NCBI GenBank assembly: GCA_019022495.1
Contig: JAFEKR010000035.1
Location: 434,001-498,000 of the forward strand
Length of the DNA stretch: 64,000 nucleotides
DNA from: Epichloe hybrida
Lineage: Eukaryota; Ascomycota; Sordariomycetes; Hypocreales; Clavicipitaceae
Reading direction: 5' to 3'
In this document: one piece after another, positions 10,670-23,746 of the stretch
How positions within the stretch are numbered: position 1 is the first letter of the stretch
How the letters are laid out: every line of letters starts with the position of its first letter
Notes under the pieces: model-generated
Told to the model about the DNA's origin: nothing
What the model saw: the letters and a program-made list of their open reading frames with translations, nothing else
The model's database searches: none
Program-made: the position numbers and the translations under genes

Positions 10670-12129
10670 ATGGCCACTGAGATCACACCTTCCAAGCAGG
10701 TGAGTGTTGAAAAGACACCATTGTCGCGTCTACGAGCGACGAGGAATAATGGTCATTTCGTGCAGACTAACCGCGTTTCGCAGGCTGCTTCGGCCATTGA
10801 CTCGCTAAAGATGGAGTCGCCGGTAAAGAAGCTCGACTTTGGCGTCTCGAATAAGGAGAACATGCTCGATGTCGCTGCCTTCCACGCCCTGGGCAAACAA
10901 GTTGAAGCCGACCGCAAGACCCCAACTGAAGTCCAAAAGGAGCTTGATACCACTGCTGTTGCTCGTGACATCAATTCCGATGAATGCGACGAGCCTCTTC
11001 TTCAGGAGAACTCTCAACGCTTCGTTCTCTTCCCAATCAAGTATCACGAGGTATGTGACGCGTAAAGACGCGTAAAGTGGCATTGGTTTACACAAGGGAC
11101 TAACGGTATTGTGTATCTAGATCTGGCAAATGTACAAGAAGGCTGAAGCCTCTTTCTGGACGGCCGAAGAGATCGATCTGTCCAAAGACTTGCACGATTG
11201 GAACAACCGTCTGAGCGACGACGAGAAATACTTCATTTCACACATTTTGGCATTCTTTGCTGCTTCTGACGGCATTGTCAATGAAAACCTTCTTGAGCGT
11301 TTCAGCGGCGAGGTTCAGGTTCCGGAGGCTCGTTGCTTCTATGGATTCCAGATCATGATGGAGAATATTCACTCTGAAACATACTCTCTCCTGATCGATA
11401 GCTACATTAAAGAGCATGCTCAGCGCGAGTACCTTTTCAATGCAATTGAGACCAGTATGTCTAGGCTCTGCAAGCTCGTGCAATCTGTTATCATATACTT
11501 ACTTTTTCATAGTCCCCTGCATCCGAAAAAAAGCAGACTGGGCCATTCGTTGGATTCAGGACAAGGATTCCAGCTTCGCCCAGCGCTTGGTGGCTTTCGC
11601 TGCTGTGGAGGGTATATTCTTCAGCGGTGCCTTTGCCTCGATTTTCTGGCTCAAGAAGCGTGGTCTGATGCCAGGTCTCACCTTCTCTAACGAACTCATC
11701 TCCCGTGATGAGGGTTTGCATACAGATTTTGCCTGTCTGTTGCACTCGCATCTCAAGCATCGAGCCAGCAAGCAAGTTATCCAGGATATTATCACCGACG
11801 CTGTTGGCATTGAGCAAGAGTTTTTGACCGAGGCTCTGCCGTGTGCTCTCCTAGGCATGAACGCCACACTAATGAAGCAATACATTGAATTTGTCGCCGA
11901 TCGCCTATTGGTTGCCCTTGGTAACGAAAAGGTATACAAAACCGCCAACCCTTTCGATTTCATGGAAAACATTTCCTTGGGTGGCAAGACAAACTTCTTC
12001 GAGAAGCGAGTTGGAGAATATCAAAAGGCTGGCGTCATGGCTAGTACCTCGAAGAAGGCTGAGGAAGGCACCGGTACCTCCGAAGACAACAAGGACGGCG
12101 GTGACTTTACCTTTGACGATGACTTCTAG
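10670..12129 (+). CDS. rnr2: Ribonucleoside-diphosphate reductase small subunit (R2)
   Basis: Four exons (10670-10699, 10784-11050, 11121-11454, 11513-12129) encode 415 aa. R2 carries the di-iron tyrosyl radical that the large subunit uses to reduce ribonucleotides to deoxyribonucleotides. All ligands are visible: Asp118 (EEIDLSKD), Glu180 and His183 with radical Tyr187 (ENIHSETY), the Glu of [10 protein letters not shown], and Glu/His of [10 protein letters not shown]. The C-terminus ends FTFDDDF, the peptide that docks into the large subunit. Intron 1 (10700-10783) is 84 bp with no stop in frame, but GTGAGT, ACTAAC and CAG mark it clearly as an intron. MCB boxes lie upstream and in intron 2. 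The N-terminal 90 residues are the usual variable region. Confidence 0.97.
11058..11073 (+). promoter_or_regulatory. Two ACGCGT boxes inside rnr2 intron 2
   Basis: The intron just after the 11050 donor contains GACGCGTAAA twice in tandem, giving ACGCGT at 11058-11063 and 11068-11073. They could be an internal MBF site. They may be chance, but the exact repetition in an S-phase gene is suggestive. Confidence 0.45.
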
Positions 12130-12670
12130 ATTGGTGTACACGCGCAACCCCTCATATATCCCGACTACTACATGGTCGTTCTCTTTTTGTCTTTTGGGGG
12201 CATGGTTACTGCAAGAGGCGTGGAGGCTTTGGAAACTGCTGGCGCGGTTGTGTACTTGGCTGGCTGGTCACGTCATTTTGGTAGGACTGGTATATCTTGT
12301 ATTTTTTGGGCTACATTGTGCAACAGGTTACTGGGAACCATGTTGACAGGCGTTTTGGGTAATTGGGGTTGGCAGTCTCTTTGTACAACGAATCGCACGT
12401 AAGCCGTGCTGCATTAAATGTTGGATGGATGGATGATTTAAGGGCCTCCAAGCCGGAAACTAGTACATGAAAGCGCGCATGGAATTTGGAATTGACCTGC
12501 TGCTCTCTCTCTGTGAAGCCCATGTCCGTCAATCGGTAGGTATTTCGAGCAGTGCGTCATCAAGATATCATCGCAAATGCCTTGACATCAAACAAAGATG
12601 CCTCGGCAGCCCGTAGTGATTGATTGATTGTTGGAGAGCTCTCCAGTCTCCTGCCGCAGAACCTTGTTAA
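12130..12670. other. Convergent 3' region of rnr2 and SRP9
   Basis: Holds the two 3' UTRs. Open frames overlap on both strands and none is domain-like. Confidence 0.4.
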
Positions 12671-13308
12671 TCATTTCCTGCCCTTCTTCTTCTTCTTGCC
12701 CCCTCCTGGTTGTGCTTGTTGTCCTTGCTGTACCGGCGTGGCAACACCACCACTGCCCTGCTTGTCCCCATCGACGCCTTCCACTGCGCTGACAGGGACA
12801 GGCGCATCAGGCATGGCTTCCTCCGGGGCCTCGGCGGGCAAGCCTGCCATACATCGGCCAAGGCGACCCAGCGCCGAATGCATGAGACGAGTAACTTCTG
12901 CAGCTTTAGTCGTGCGATACTTGAGATTCACGCCGCTTACAGGATCGTACGTCGTGATGACGAGACTCCCGCGCGGGGGTTTCGAGGGTCCAGCCGTTTC
13001 AGCATCGCCAGCCGTATCTCTTGAGGTTCTCCGTGATGCGACAGGTTTTATGGAATATCTCGTCGTGATACGAGTCTGTGTTTTCAATGAAAGTTTGAAG
13101 GTGGGATCGTTAGCATGTTTTCTCCTCTTGGCATCCCTCGGCAATTCCTCGCTGTGATGTTGCAGACGGCATTTTTTGGGTGTGGATCGTGTCCGGGTCT
13201 TTTGCGCCTCGTATTGCAGTTGCGATGTCGACTTACGGTGCTTGGTCTGGCTTCGAGGAGGAGCGTCGATTGCTCGAGCCATTCTTGACTCGACTTGAAA
13301 CAAGGCAT
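12671..13308 (-). CDS. Signal recognition particle subunit SRP9 (fungal SRP21 type)
   Basis: Two exons, 13308-13237 and 13075-12671, encode 158 aa; the 160-bp intron has donor GTAAGT and acceptor CACAG. The subunit pairs with SRP14 on the Alu part of SRP RNA and slows translation while the ribosome is brought to the ER. The N-terminus (MPCFKSSQEWLEQSTLLLEA) joins TRITTRYSI across the intron, which restores the SRP9 first strand and helix. The second half of the fold is SLVITTYDPVSGVNLKYRTT then KAAEVTRLMHSALGRLGRCM. The tail is disordered and ends GGGKKKKKGRK, a basic end typical of fungal SRP9. A longer open frame runs through the intron and upstream (to 13648) but ignores the splice sites and is not the protein. 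Confidence 0.88.
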
Positions 13309-13331
13309 TGCTATTGCTATTGCTATTGCTG
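13306..13331. repeat. (GCTATT)n short repeat at the SRP9 start
   Basis: Three to four copies of a hexanucleotide abut the SRP9 start codon and lie in its 5' leader. Confidence 0.7.
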
Positions 13332-13925
13332 CTGGCTGCTGAGTCGTCGAATTGCCTGACTGCTGTGCGATTTTCCTCTCCGCTTTGTTTCGGGTTTCGG
13401 GTGGTGACCTCGGTGATGCAGTTTTGGCGCAGTCGAGGGCGATGTGTAGGTGCGTTGATTGTATGAACAGGCAAGGCGGTTAGACAGTAGTAAGGAAAGT
13501 TATTGATGGTAGATGTGGGATCAAATTTGGTGGGGCAGCTGCTGAGGGGTGGGTGAGTGCAAGACATCGTGGCTACCCTGCACGATGATGCATTTACTCC
13601 ATGTCGTTTTGCGCTGGCTTGAAAGGAGGCTGGCGCCTGCGAAAGCAATCATCTTTGAAGTAGTTGCTCAAATGAGTTGCCACTATGATTCCGCTGCAAG
13701 CTTTCAGTCTTGACATAATCTATACGAATGTGGCTCTTACTCTGCGAAGATTCGCGCAATGGTCAAGTATTATCCATCACTGGGCAGAGACGCATGATAA
13801 ACGGTAAAGTCTACTGTCTAAGATAGTTTGAAACCGCACCACCCAAACCCGGACCAATAGAATACACCCAGTCTGAAATGCAGTAACTGGTCATGATCGC
13901 TGCAAATCTCAAAGCCTTGTCGTCG

Positions 13926-13956
<31 letters not shown>

Positions 13957-14009
13957 CATAAGGAGAAGAGGTACCCTGGTCCGCTTCCACATAAACTTGA
14001 GCGCGACAC
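13332..14009. other. Region between SRP9 and SWD2, both on minus strand
   Basis: Contains the SRP9 promoter and the SWD2 3' flank. No gene is supported. Confidence 0.4.
13921..13957. repeat. (GTT)n trinucleotide repeat
   Basis: Eleven to twelve GTT units downstream of the SWD2 stop codon, probably in its 3' UTR (AAC on the sense strand). Confidence 0.85.
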
Positions 14010-15318
14010 TCAATTATGTGGATCAGGAAGCCAGAACAACAGCTCCTGGTCTGCCGTTGCAAAGAAGTTGAACCTGGGATTGAAAGCAACAACAGCTGTT
14101 TCTCTCTTGTCCTGAAGTGTCGACATGGGCTCCAGAATCTTATTGCCAGGTATCGACGAGAGTGAATCCCAAACGAACACGTCCTGCTTCGAGCCACTAA
14201 TGATGAACCGACCGTCGGGTGCAAAGCAACAATCGCCGCTGCTGTCCAGATTCGAAGAGCCTGTTGCCACAATGCCATTGCTCGTCGAAGACGTATCGCC
14301 AGGAGCCTGCCGTCTCGTGCCGCCCGTTGGTCTGTGAAGATAAGCCTTGAGCGTGCCCTCAAATGCATCTAGCAAGAAGTGACCGTTACCACTGGTACCG
14401 ACGAGAAGTGACTTGCCATCATTGGAGAATTCAAGCTTTGTCCAGCCCTTGACTAGATTCCGTTGGTCGACCTGATAGCACTGCTCTACCACATCAACCG
14501 TTGCGAAAGGTGCCTTGTCATAATTTCGAACATCGTAAAGCAGGATACTTCCGCTGCTGGGACAGGCTACGGCAAATACCATGCCCGAGGGATCATACGC
14601 GGCGAAATACGGCGATCTAAGAAATAGCTGGCCCTGGCAATGCCTTGACTGCGTATCCCATATTCGCACCGTATTATCCTGAGAGCATGATATAAAATTG
14701 TCGCTCCCAGGGTGAACTGCAATGCTGGTCACGTTGCCCTCGTGGCCTTCAAAGTATCGGATGAATGAATTGTCATGAGTCGCAAGGTAGCGAATGGCAT
14801 CTGCGAGACGATGACAGACCAGAGTTAGCGCCAGGACTTGTCGACCAAGGTGGTTGGTTGGTTGGTTGGGGGGGGGGCTTTCTCACGATTTTGTTTTGTA
14901 CTGGCGTATATTATACTCGAACTTGTGTGTGTAAATTTTGCCAATTTTACGCCATATTTTTTGCTCAAGAGGCTTTTCTCGTGGCGACCTTCTTTTACGT
15001 TGTATATTTGTATTGTCTCATCGCTCGCAGACGTCATAAGTAGCTCGCCCTCGTCATCGTAGTCAATGGATAGGACATGAGGCGTGTTGCGACCATCCTT
15101 AAGGTCTTCACGTCGAAGAAGCTACCAACGGGTTAGGTTGAACCATGCGAACTCTGACAACAAGTCGACCGCATACATACCTTGGCTGGTTTGAAGCTGG
15201 AGATGACATCAGTCAAGTTGGATACAGAGGGCATGCCACCCAATGTCCTCTGAATATTCAGCGCGCCATTACTAGATGCGCCTCCAAAACGATCGAGGTC
15301 CATCGGGTTAGAGGACAT
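14010..15318 (-). CDS. SWD2: WD40 protein Swd2 (COMPASS / cleavage and polyadenylation factor)
   Basis: Three exons (15318-15181, 15121-14887, 14800-14010) encode 387 aa. Swd2, the counterpart of human WDR82, is a seven-bladed propeller shared by the Set1/COMPASS H3K4 methyltransferase and the CPF 3'-end machinery. Visible blades include LLMTSASDETIQIYNV, FEGHEGNVTSIAVHPGSDNF, ISCSQDNTVRIWD, and near the end FIISGSKQDVFVWDSLS and FFATADQELLFWLPDP. The N-terminal 45 residues (MSSNPMDLDRFGG) are a fungal extension before the first blade. Intron 2 starts GTGAGA and holds a sense-strand C10 run. The start is divergent from OAC1. Confidence 0.9.
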
Positions 15319-15740
15319 GTTGCCGAGAACTCCAGAAGCCAGCTATAGTTGTCGAGATGGTTCAGATGATGTAGAAATAACTTGAAGCTATCTTGCGTGT
15401 TCTGGAGACGTATCGCATTTGCGATTGGCGGTTGGGGGTTCAACTCGGAGAAGATGGTGGAGAAGGTATCGTTGTCGATACTACACAGGGAGGCTTGAAG
15501 GATATTCCCTGCCCAGGTCTCACGTCACGTCGATTTCTTTCGGTTCGTTGTGTTTGGTAATCTGCGATGTCTGATTGACATGTTTGGGACTTTGAACCGC
15601 GAATTGACCAGCAGAGATGAGAGTTTGCGTGGATCCGAAGCCGAAGCCGCAGTTTGTTTGTATGTAGCTGGAACCAGGCACTGCAATCCTGCCAGCCCAG
15701 CCCAGCCATACCCAATGCGTCAATCCGCCCCAGACCCGCC

Positions 15741-15964
15741 AGCTGCCGATCAAGTAATAAGTGGATTTTTTATTTGTTGGGCCACACTGGAGCAGCCGAC
15801 GTCCGTGGTTCGGACATCGGTAAAGAGATTCGCGGTATTGACCAGTTCCGCCAGCTGCCGATCAAGTAATAAGTGGATTTTTTATTTGTTGGGCCACACT
15901 GGAGCAGCCGACGTCCGTGGTTCGGACATCGGTAAAGAGATTCGCGGTATTGACCAGTTCCGCC
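15741..15964. repeat. Perfect tandem duplication of 112 bp
   Basis: Bases 15741-15852 are repeated exactly at 15853-15964, and the junction base context (CCGCC) continues into the second copy. The unit contains a GTCCG..CGGAC inverted repeat. Identity is complete, so the duplication is recent or maintained. It is below the length usually needed to trigger RIP. Confidence 0.97.
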
Positions 15965-16017
15965 TTCCGCGTCCTGTCACTCACGAGCCACGACTCGGTT
16001 CTGGCTTCCAGCTTGGT

Positions 16018-16050
16018 GAACCCATTGCGAACCCATTGCGAACCCATTGC
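16018..16050. repeat. GAACCCATTGC, three tandem copies
   Basis: Three exact 11-bp units upstream of OAC1. Confidence 0.95.
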
Positions 16051-16214
16051 GACGACACCACATCCAGCAACGGTCAACATACACCCCGTTTCGTTGTCGA
16101 ATCCTGCCACGTGCCCGACAGGCTTTTCGACTGCGTGCCGTCGCAATCGAGCCTCGACGGCCCGCCAGCTCTCTGGTATCGCAGACTACTCAGTTCCCCG
16201 GAACGCTTCTTACG

Positions 16215-17425
16215 ATGTCATCAACAATTGGGTAGGTCGTTTTTTGTTTGACTCCAAAGGGGTGGAGTGGTTTGTTAGACTTCGATCATCTCACATATCT
16301 ACCGCGTCGTTTTAAAGACACTCTTGACTGACATGTCTGCTAATTTTATAGAGCGTTCATTGCCGGTGGAATCGCAGCATGTGGTGCTGTGACGGCGACA
16401 CACCCTTTCGAAACGGTCAAGATTCGGTGAGTCTACTCGTCGCGTTGAAGTTCACACTTCAGATATCAGATAGGAAGCTTGCAGCATCCTTGCTGACCCC
16501 GGTTGGCTTTCTGAAGAATGCAGTTACAAGGAGAACTTCAATCGAAAGGCCATCAACCGCACCATTATCGTGGACCTCTGCATGGCGTGCGGGTGATTGT
16601 GAAGAATGAAGGCGTGCGAGGAATTTATCGCGGCTTGGGAACAGCGTACATCTACCAGATTCTTCTCAACGGCTGCCGGTTAGGCTTCTACGATCCGATG
16701 CGCAAAGGACTTGCGACATTATTCCTGAAAAACGAAAAAGCACAGAACCTTGGAATCAACATGTTTTGCGGTGCTTTATCCGGTATACTCGGTGCTGCTG
16801 CTGGTAGTCCGTTTTTCCTCGTAAAGACTCGGTTACAGAGCTATTCGCCATTCCTGCCTGTCGGAACACAGCATCGGTACCGAAACGCTGTTGATGGTCT
16901 GTCGCAAATTTACCGCGCAGAGGGTGTGGGAGGTCTGTACCGCGGTATTGGCGCAGCCATGATCCGAACAGGTTTCGGCAGCTCCGTGCAACTGCCCACG
17001 TACTTCTTCGCCAAGAGACGGCTGATGCGACATGCTGGCATGGATGAAGGTCCGGCTTTGCATCTGAGCAGCAGTGCTGTTAGTGGCTTCGTCGTCTGCT
17101 GCTTCATGCATCCTCCTGGTAAGCCCCCCGTGGTCACGGAGAGATTGATTCAAACGAAGTCAATCATTACTGACGCACAAGTATTCGTGTAGACACTATA
17201 ATGTCCCGTCTTTACAACCAAAACGGAAACCTATACAAAGGTGTTTTCGACTGTTTGGGCAAGACAATTCGAACAGAAGGTTTCTTGGCCATCTACAAAG
17301 GCTTTCTCCCCCACCTAGCTCGAATTCTGCCGCATACAATTTTGACCCTCTCGTTGGCAGAGCAAACCAGTAAGCTAGTTAGAAAGTTTGAGGGTCGGTT
17401 GCTTCCAATGGTTGCCAAAGCATAG
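16215..17425 (+). CDS. OAC1: Mitochondrial oxaloacetate carrier (Oac1 type)
   Basis: Four exons (16215-16231, 16352-16426, 16517-17118, 17193-17425) encode 308 aa, the usual size for the SLC25 family. Oac1 carries oxaloacetate, sulfate and alpha-isopropylmalate across the inner mitochondrial membrane. Three carrier signatures are present: HPFETVKIRMQLQGEL, then GSPFFLVKTRLQSYS, then HPPDTIMSRLYNQ. The EGVGGLYRGIGAAMIRTGFG stretch and GSSVQLPTYFFAKRRLM match the Oac1/SLC25A34-35 branch. Exon 1 is only five codons plus two bases. The reading frame is open upstream to an ATG at 16047, giving an Arg-rich 56-residue extension (see findings); 16215 is preferred because carriers normally lack a presequence. 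Confidence 0.92.
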
Positions 17426-17833
17426 AACTAGCCAGCCATTTCGACCCATTTGCAATCGTCGACATATGCAGGACAGTTCGGCGAGTAACAGGATATCCTT
17501 TTTTTTTTTTTTTCAAATTTCAAAATCCAAATATAAATCAGACCTTGTTCCAGGTGAGGCGGATATTCCTCTCCAAAAACACCGCGGGCATTCCATTCTA
17601 AGATCTTAGCTTAGAGGAGGACATGGCCTGGCTATTGCACGCACATAGGGGCGCATCTAGACGGAGCTTTTTCAATTTCAGTCCTTGTAGACCACCCATC
17701 AACCTTTTACACATGGCTTTGGCAGGAGAATAGATGGTTTGAAGTTGTTTCAATCCATTCACTTTGTTGTGTGCCACCATCAGGCGAGCTGTCCCTGTCC
17801 ATACCACCTACCACCCACCGCCCGTTGCTCTCT
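17426..17833. other. Convergent 3' region of OAC1 and CTU2
   Basis: Contains a T16 homopolymer (about 17499-17514) and both 3' UTRs. No gene is seen. Confidence 0.5.
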
Positions 17834-19086
17834 CTAGCCATGAATCGTGCGCCTGCACCCATAACACAGTCCAGCGGTCTGCAAAGCCCGATGCTCGTCA
17901 GAATCGTCACCGAGTTCACCTGCCCACCTTGAGTCCCCCTGCTCGTCCAACGTCATGCCACACATGTGACAGAAGCCTCCGCTTGTCGCCCGGTCCAGCT
18001 TCCCCGTGGTGCGAACAACATTGGCCACGATGCCAGAATATGGCCCTTCTACAGAATCGAAATACCGCTTCATGACTTCCGCTATGCTCAAATCCTTGTG
18101 AGATACAACACCGTGGGCAGCTGTGTTGTCCTGCGTCATGAGCTCCTTCAACGAGGGAACGAGATCAAGGTAGGTTACGAGCTCATGCTTGAACACCTCT
18201 CTCAGGGGGTAATATATCGGCATTTGCACTTCCAAAGGCTGTTTCAACCCCGAAGGATATGTGCCAGAGTGATATTTGCAGACTGTGAAAGGCCCATCGT
18301 TGATTTGCCAGGGAACGGCAAATCCTCGTCCATTTGCAACCTCTGCCAAAGTGAGGGCGGCCAAAGCCGTCGTGCTGTGCCCCAGCAAGACGGCAGTATA
18401 GGATCGCTCCAACGCAACATCCAAGAGAAGATGCCGGATGAAAAGCCGCAGAATGTCTGCTTTGGATGTCATGGATGGTAGAGAATCAAAAAAAGTTTTC
18501 AGCCGCTCAATCTCGTTGGCCCCATCTTGGTAATCGAGTGTGGCCACGCCGAGAGCTGACCAGTCTATTGTCGTGACGTTCCAGATCCTGCTCAAATGGA
18601 CACACTCGAAGGACATGTTGGGGTACCGCTCTCGATACCTTGACAGTAGCTTCTGGGCAGGAGTATCATGACTCTGGGCGGCTGCGTGCGAAAGGTCCGT
18701 GTCAACGTGTACAATTAGGGGCTCGAATGCAGGAGAGGCCTTTGTTGAGGAGTGGAATCTGGCACTCTTGTCCAGAACATGGGTCATGGCCACGGAGGAT
18801 GACCCGAACGAGAGACCGGCGAGGTATCGCCGTGGTCCTGGCCTTCCGGGAGCCCTTGTGTCTCGGGCAACAGCTCCTAAGCGACGTCCTCCTTTGGTCT
18901 CAACATAGTCGACGAAGCAATCTCTGTCGACGGTTTCCAAACGTTAATATTTTGCTGTTGATGCCACGGCACGTTAGGGGGGGGGGGCAACGAACGGCGA
19001 GGCTCTTACCGGCAAGTTGGATCATTTCGCAAATTATAGGGCGCATCGACGTTTTTACAACGTCGACAAGAACTGGGATTCGCCAT
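17834..19086 (-). CDS. CTU2: Cytoplasmic tRNA 2-thiolation protein 2 (Ctu2/Ncs2)
   Basis: Two exons, 19086-19010 and 18923-17834, encode 388 aa. With Ctu1/Ncs6 it adds sulfur to the wobble uridine (s2U34) of Lys, Glu and Gln tRNAs, using sulfur from Urm1. The short first exon gives the N-terminal zinc ribbon with Cys7, Cys10, Cys25 and Cys28 across the splice. The PP-loop-like fold follows (RYLAGLSFGSSSVAMTHVL), with ILRLFIRHLLLDVA and VLLGHSTTALAALTL. The C-terminal zinc cysteines are CHMCGM and CYGCRR. The catalytic SGGxDS loop of Ctu1 is replaced, as expected for Ctu2. The intron contains a sense-strand C11 run. Confidence 0.93.
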
Positions 19087-20533
19087 TTGTGAGAAGAGCT
19101 GGACGACCGGACTAACAAGACCGGAGATTTCACGCTATACGAAGGAAAATGAAAACGCCGACTCTGAAGTTGAATTAAAAAAAAAAAAAAAAGGCTATAA
19201 ATATAAGTGGTTGTGATACAGGAAGAACCAAGTCGACAACACGCTTGAGTGAATGAACACTCGATTTCTTGATGGAGAAATTTTGGTGGTCTCCGCCCAG
19301 TCAGAGCGCACTATTTCTATTTTTGGATTTTCGGAGCAACTGGTCTCGCTCTGAGGGCACTTCCCTCCCTTTATTACATGTGAACGTCCCTCCCTCCCTG
19401 GTTTGGACAACAACCGCTCATGTTCTCATGTTGCATCTAATCAATGAGGACATGAATCATGACAGCGCCGCGTAGGAAACCCGAGGCAAGTCGTTTACAT
19501 CATGGCTGCCGCGAGCGCGACGTCAAATCACCTCGATGAAGCGGACCAGTTGACACGTCCAGTTTTCGTATTCAGTGCTGACCTGTTCTTTGCAGAAACA
19601 GGACAAATGCAGCTGCTGATTCAATCAAGACGCTGATCAGGGAGCGAAGCCGAGAAGAATGAATCATGCGCGGGCCTTTGCTACCAGTGGATCATGTACA
19701 GTGGGTGCACCGCATGCGCACAGTGAATGTGTTCCCGAGCACTCCGTCAGTTCGTCTCAGTGTCCGTCAATGTCTTAAAACGCCTGGTGGCTGCAGGCTG
19801 CCTGCCACCCATCCCATCCCCCTAGCCCCTTGTCCTCACCAGTGCACTATGTACCCACACTGAAACCACCCCCTCCTGCCAACCACCACCTGTTCTGTTC
19901 CTCCGCCTCCTCCTGTAATATGCAGACTGGACTGGACTGGACTGGACGTGCTAATATCAATGCTGTGAGAGTCGGCCTCCAACACCACCCATCGCGACCT
20001 TTTGTGCGCCATAATACCATCACAGTGGCACAATAGCACCAGCCTAACCCGTCTTTAATCCACTGCCCGCTGCCCGCTGCCCACTGCCTATCCAGCCACC
20101 AATAATTAGCCTCGACGCCTCGCCAGCCTCATCATTCGTATGCTGCGCGCCGGTGCTCGACGCATGCCTCGACATGGGATAGCCACAAGCAGTTTCCTAC
20201 AAGGCAACGTGTACCTTTTGTTGTTACTTTATTAACTGACTACTGGCTGCACTTAGCAGAGGAGTGAGGAGTTTAGTGACTCTTTTTTTGTCTTGCGCCA
20301 CAATCTCACAAACGCCTCACGGGCTGAATAGATCTGCCTACAGCTCTAGCGCCTGCTGCTCCTCCGATCTTTCCATGCGAAGTGCGACCTTGCGTTGAAT
20401 TCCACCGACTTTTCCGTCACGAGATACCTTGCGCGGATATATTCTGGGCACAGCAGCTCACAAGTCCCCTTTGATTGCCTATGCTTGGCAGCTCTTAATA
20501 GCTTCTATTTTTCCCCTCTCACGCATACCCGTC
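19087..20533. other. Divergent region between CTU2 and the PH-domain gene
   Basis: An A17 run lies near 19177-19193, and a TGGAC pentanucleotide repeat near 19926-19947. Several open frames occur on both strands without a domain. The last few hundred bases are likely 5' leader of the PH-domain gene, since its frame is open upstream to 20429. Confidence 0.4.
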
Positions 20534-21860
20534 ATGGCAGCAGCCGCTCAAGCTATCGATGTGGTACCACGGAATTATACTGGCTACAATCATGGAGGGG
20601 AAGGCGACACTCCCATAGCATCCTTGTCACGGAGTCGACCGAACTACGGGTCGTTGACCAATGTCAATGTGAACGGCTGTTTCGAGTCGGACCGTGTGAT
20701 AAAGAGCGGCTATGTCGAAAAACGGACAAAAACCAAGGTTCGTGACGACAACCTTTCATAAAATCATGAACGATTGAGCCATGATCTTACACTCTTTCAA
20801 GACGCTAAATTCTACATCGTAGAAGTGGAAGACAGTATACCTCGTCATGCGGCCGAATACGCTCGCGATATACAAGAACGAGAAGGAGAAGAAACTTCGG
20901 CATCAGATATACCTGACTGATCTTACTGCCGTAACGTTCCTCAAGGATCCCAAGCACAAGCGCGACAATGTGTTTGGGCTCTTCTCGCCATCCCGAAACT
21001 TTCATCTTCAGGCACCAACAAAGCAAGATGCGCAGGAATGGATCGACTTGATAAGGAGATTCGCAAGAATTGAAGAGGAGGAGGAGGAGATGTTCCTTGC
21101 CAGCCCCCTGGCACGAAGTTTGTCTCCCGGGGGAATGATGACCCTCTCAACGAGCGGGTTTGCGGACACCCTGGAGAGCCGCGATGTAGATGGTGTGCTG
21201 TCAAGTTCACCAGAAACATACGGCCCACCAGAACCAAGTTTTGTAGGCGCCGCCAACCGACGCAAATCGTTCATCCTTGATTCGTCGGGCATGTCTGGTA
21301 ACGAGCTGCCATCTCAATCAGACTTTTCAGATACTGAGATCCAGAGACCAAAAGGTTTTGTCTTGCCAGCGTCTTTCCAAGACCAACATTCGCCGCTCTC
21401 CAGTCCCCGTCAAGGCTAATCTTCTTGCTCAGTAATTGCGAATCGATCGGGTAGCCAAGTCAGCATGCTCAACATTGCTGGCCAAAGTAACAGCGGAACC
21501 GCAGAGCAAGATCCTGATCGAGTCATTTGGCAAGGATGGCTATGGCTGCTGCGGAGCAAAAGAGGCGTAAAGCAGTGGAAAGACATGTGGGGAGTCCTTC
21601 GTCCTCGAAATCTCATCTTGTACAAGAACGAATCCGAGTACACGGCTCAGTGGATTGTCCAACTCTCCGCTGTTGTCGACGTTGTCGACACCGATCCAGT
21701 CAGCAAGAGTAAAGAGAACTGCTTGCAAATCATCACCGAGGAGAAGAGCTTCCGCTTTTGTGCTCACGATGAGGAATCTCTTGTGCAGTTTATTGGGGCA
21801 TTCAAGAGTCTTCTCGCCAAGCGACGAGGGCTCGAGGCTCGGGTCGTAACCACATCATGA
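20534..21860 (+). CDS. Double pleckstrin-homology (PH) domain protein
   Basis: Proposed exons 20534-20737, 20823-21354 and 21433-21860, about 387 aa. Two PH domains are visible. The first spans residues about 57-150 (VIKSGYVEKRTKTK, WKTVYLVMRPNTLAIYKNEK, QAPTKQDAQEWIDLIRR). The second spans about 265-370 (VIWQGWLWLLRSKRG, WGVLRPRNLILYKNESEYTA, FRFCAHDEESLVQFIGAFKS). PH domains bind phosphoinositides or proteins at membranes; the specific partner is unknown. The linker is serine-rich with an acidic run (IEEEEEEM). An in-frame TAA at 21417 separates the halves. A 78-bp intron with branch site GCTAAT at 21414 and acceptor CTCAG at 21432 removes it, but the donor GTTTTG at 21355 is weak. Intron 1 also uses an unusual donor, GTTCGT. 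The domain calls are firm; the second junction is not. Confidence 0.82.

Positions 21861-23746
<1,886 letters not shown>

Larger units (their letters stand above)
15319..16214. other. Divergent SWD2/OAC1 promoter region
   Basis: An 896-bp shared upstream region. It carries a perfect 112-bp tandem duplication and an 11-bp triple repeat (listed separately). The open frame across it results from the repeats and has no domain. Confidence 0.6.

Noticed and set aside
12671..13648. 325-residue minus-strand frame as one long protein
   Set aside because: Only its C-terminal half is SRP9. The upstream half ignores a canonical intron (GTAAGT..CACAG) and lacks the SRP9 N-terminus found in another frame at 13237-13308.
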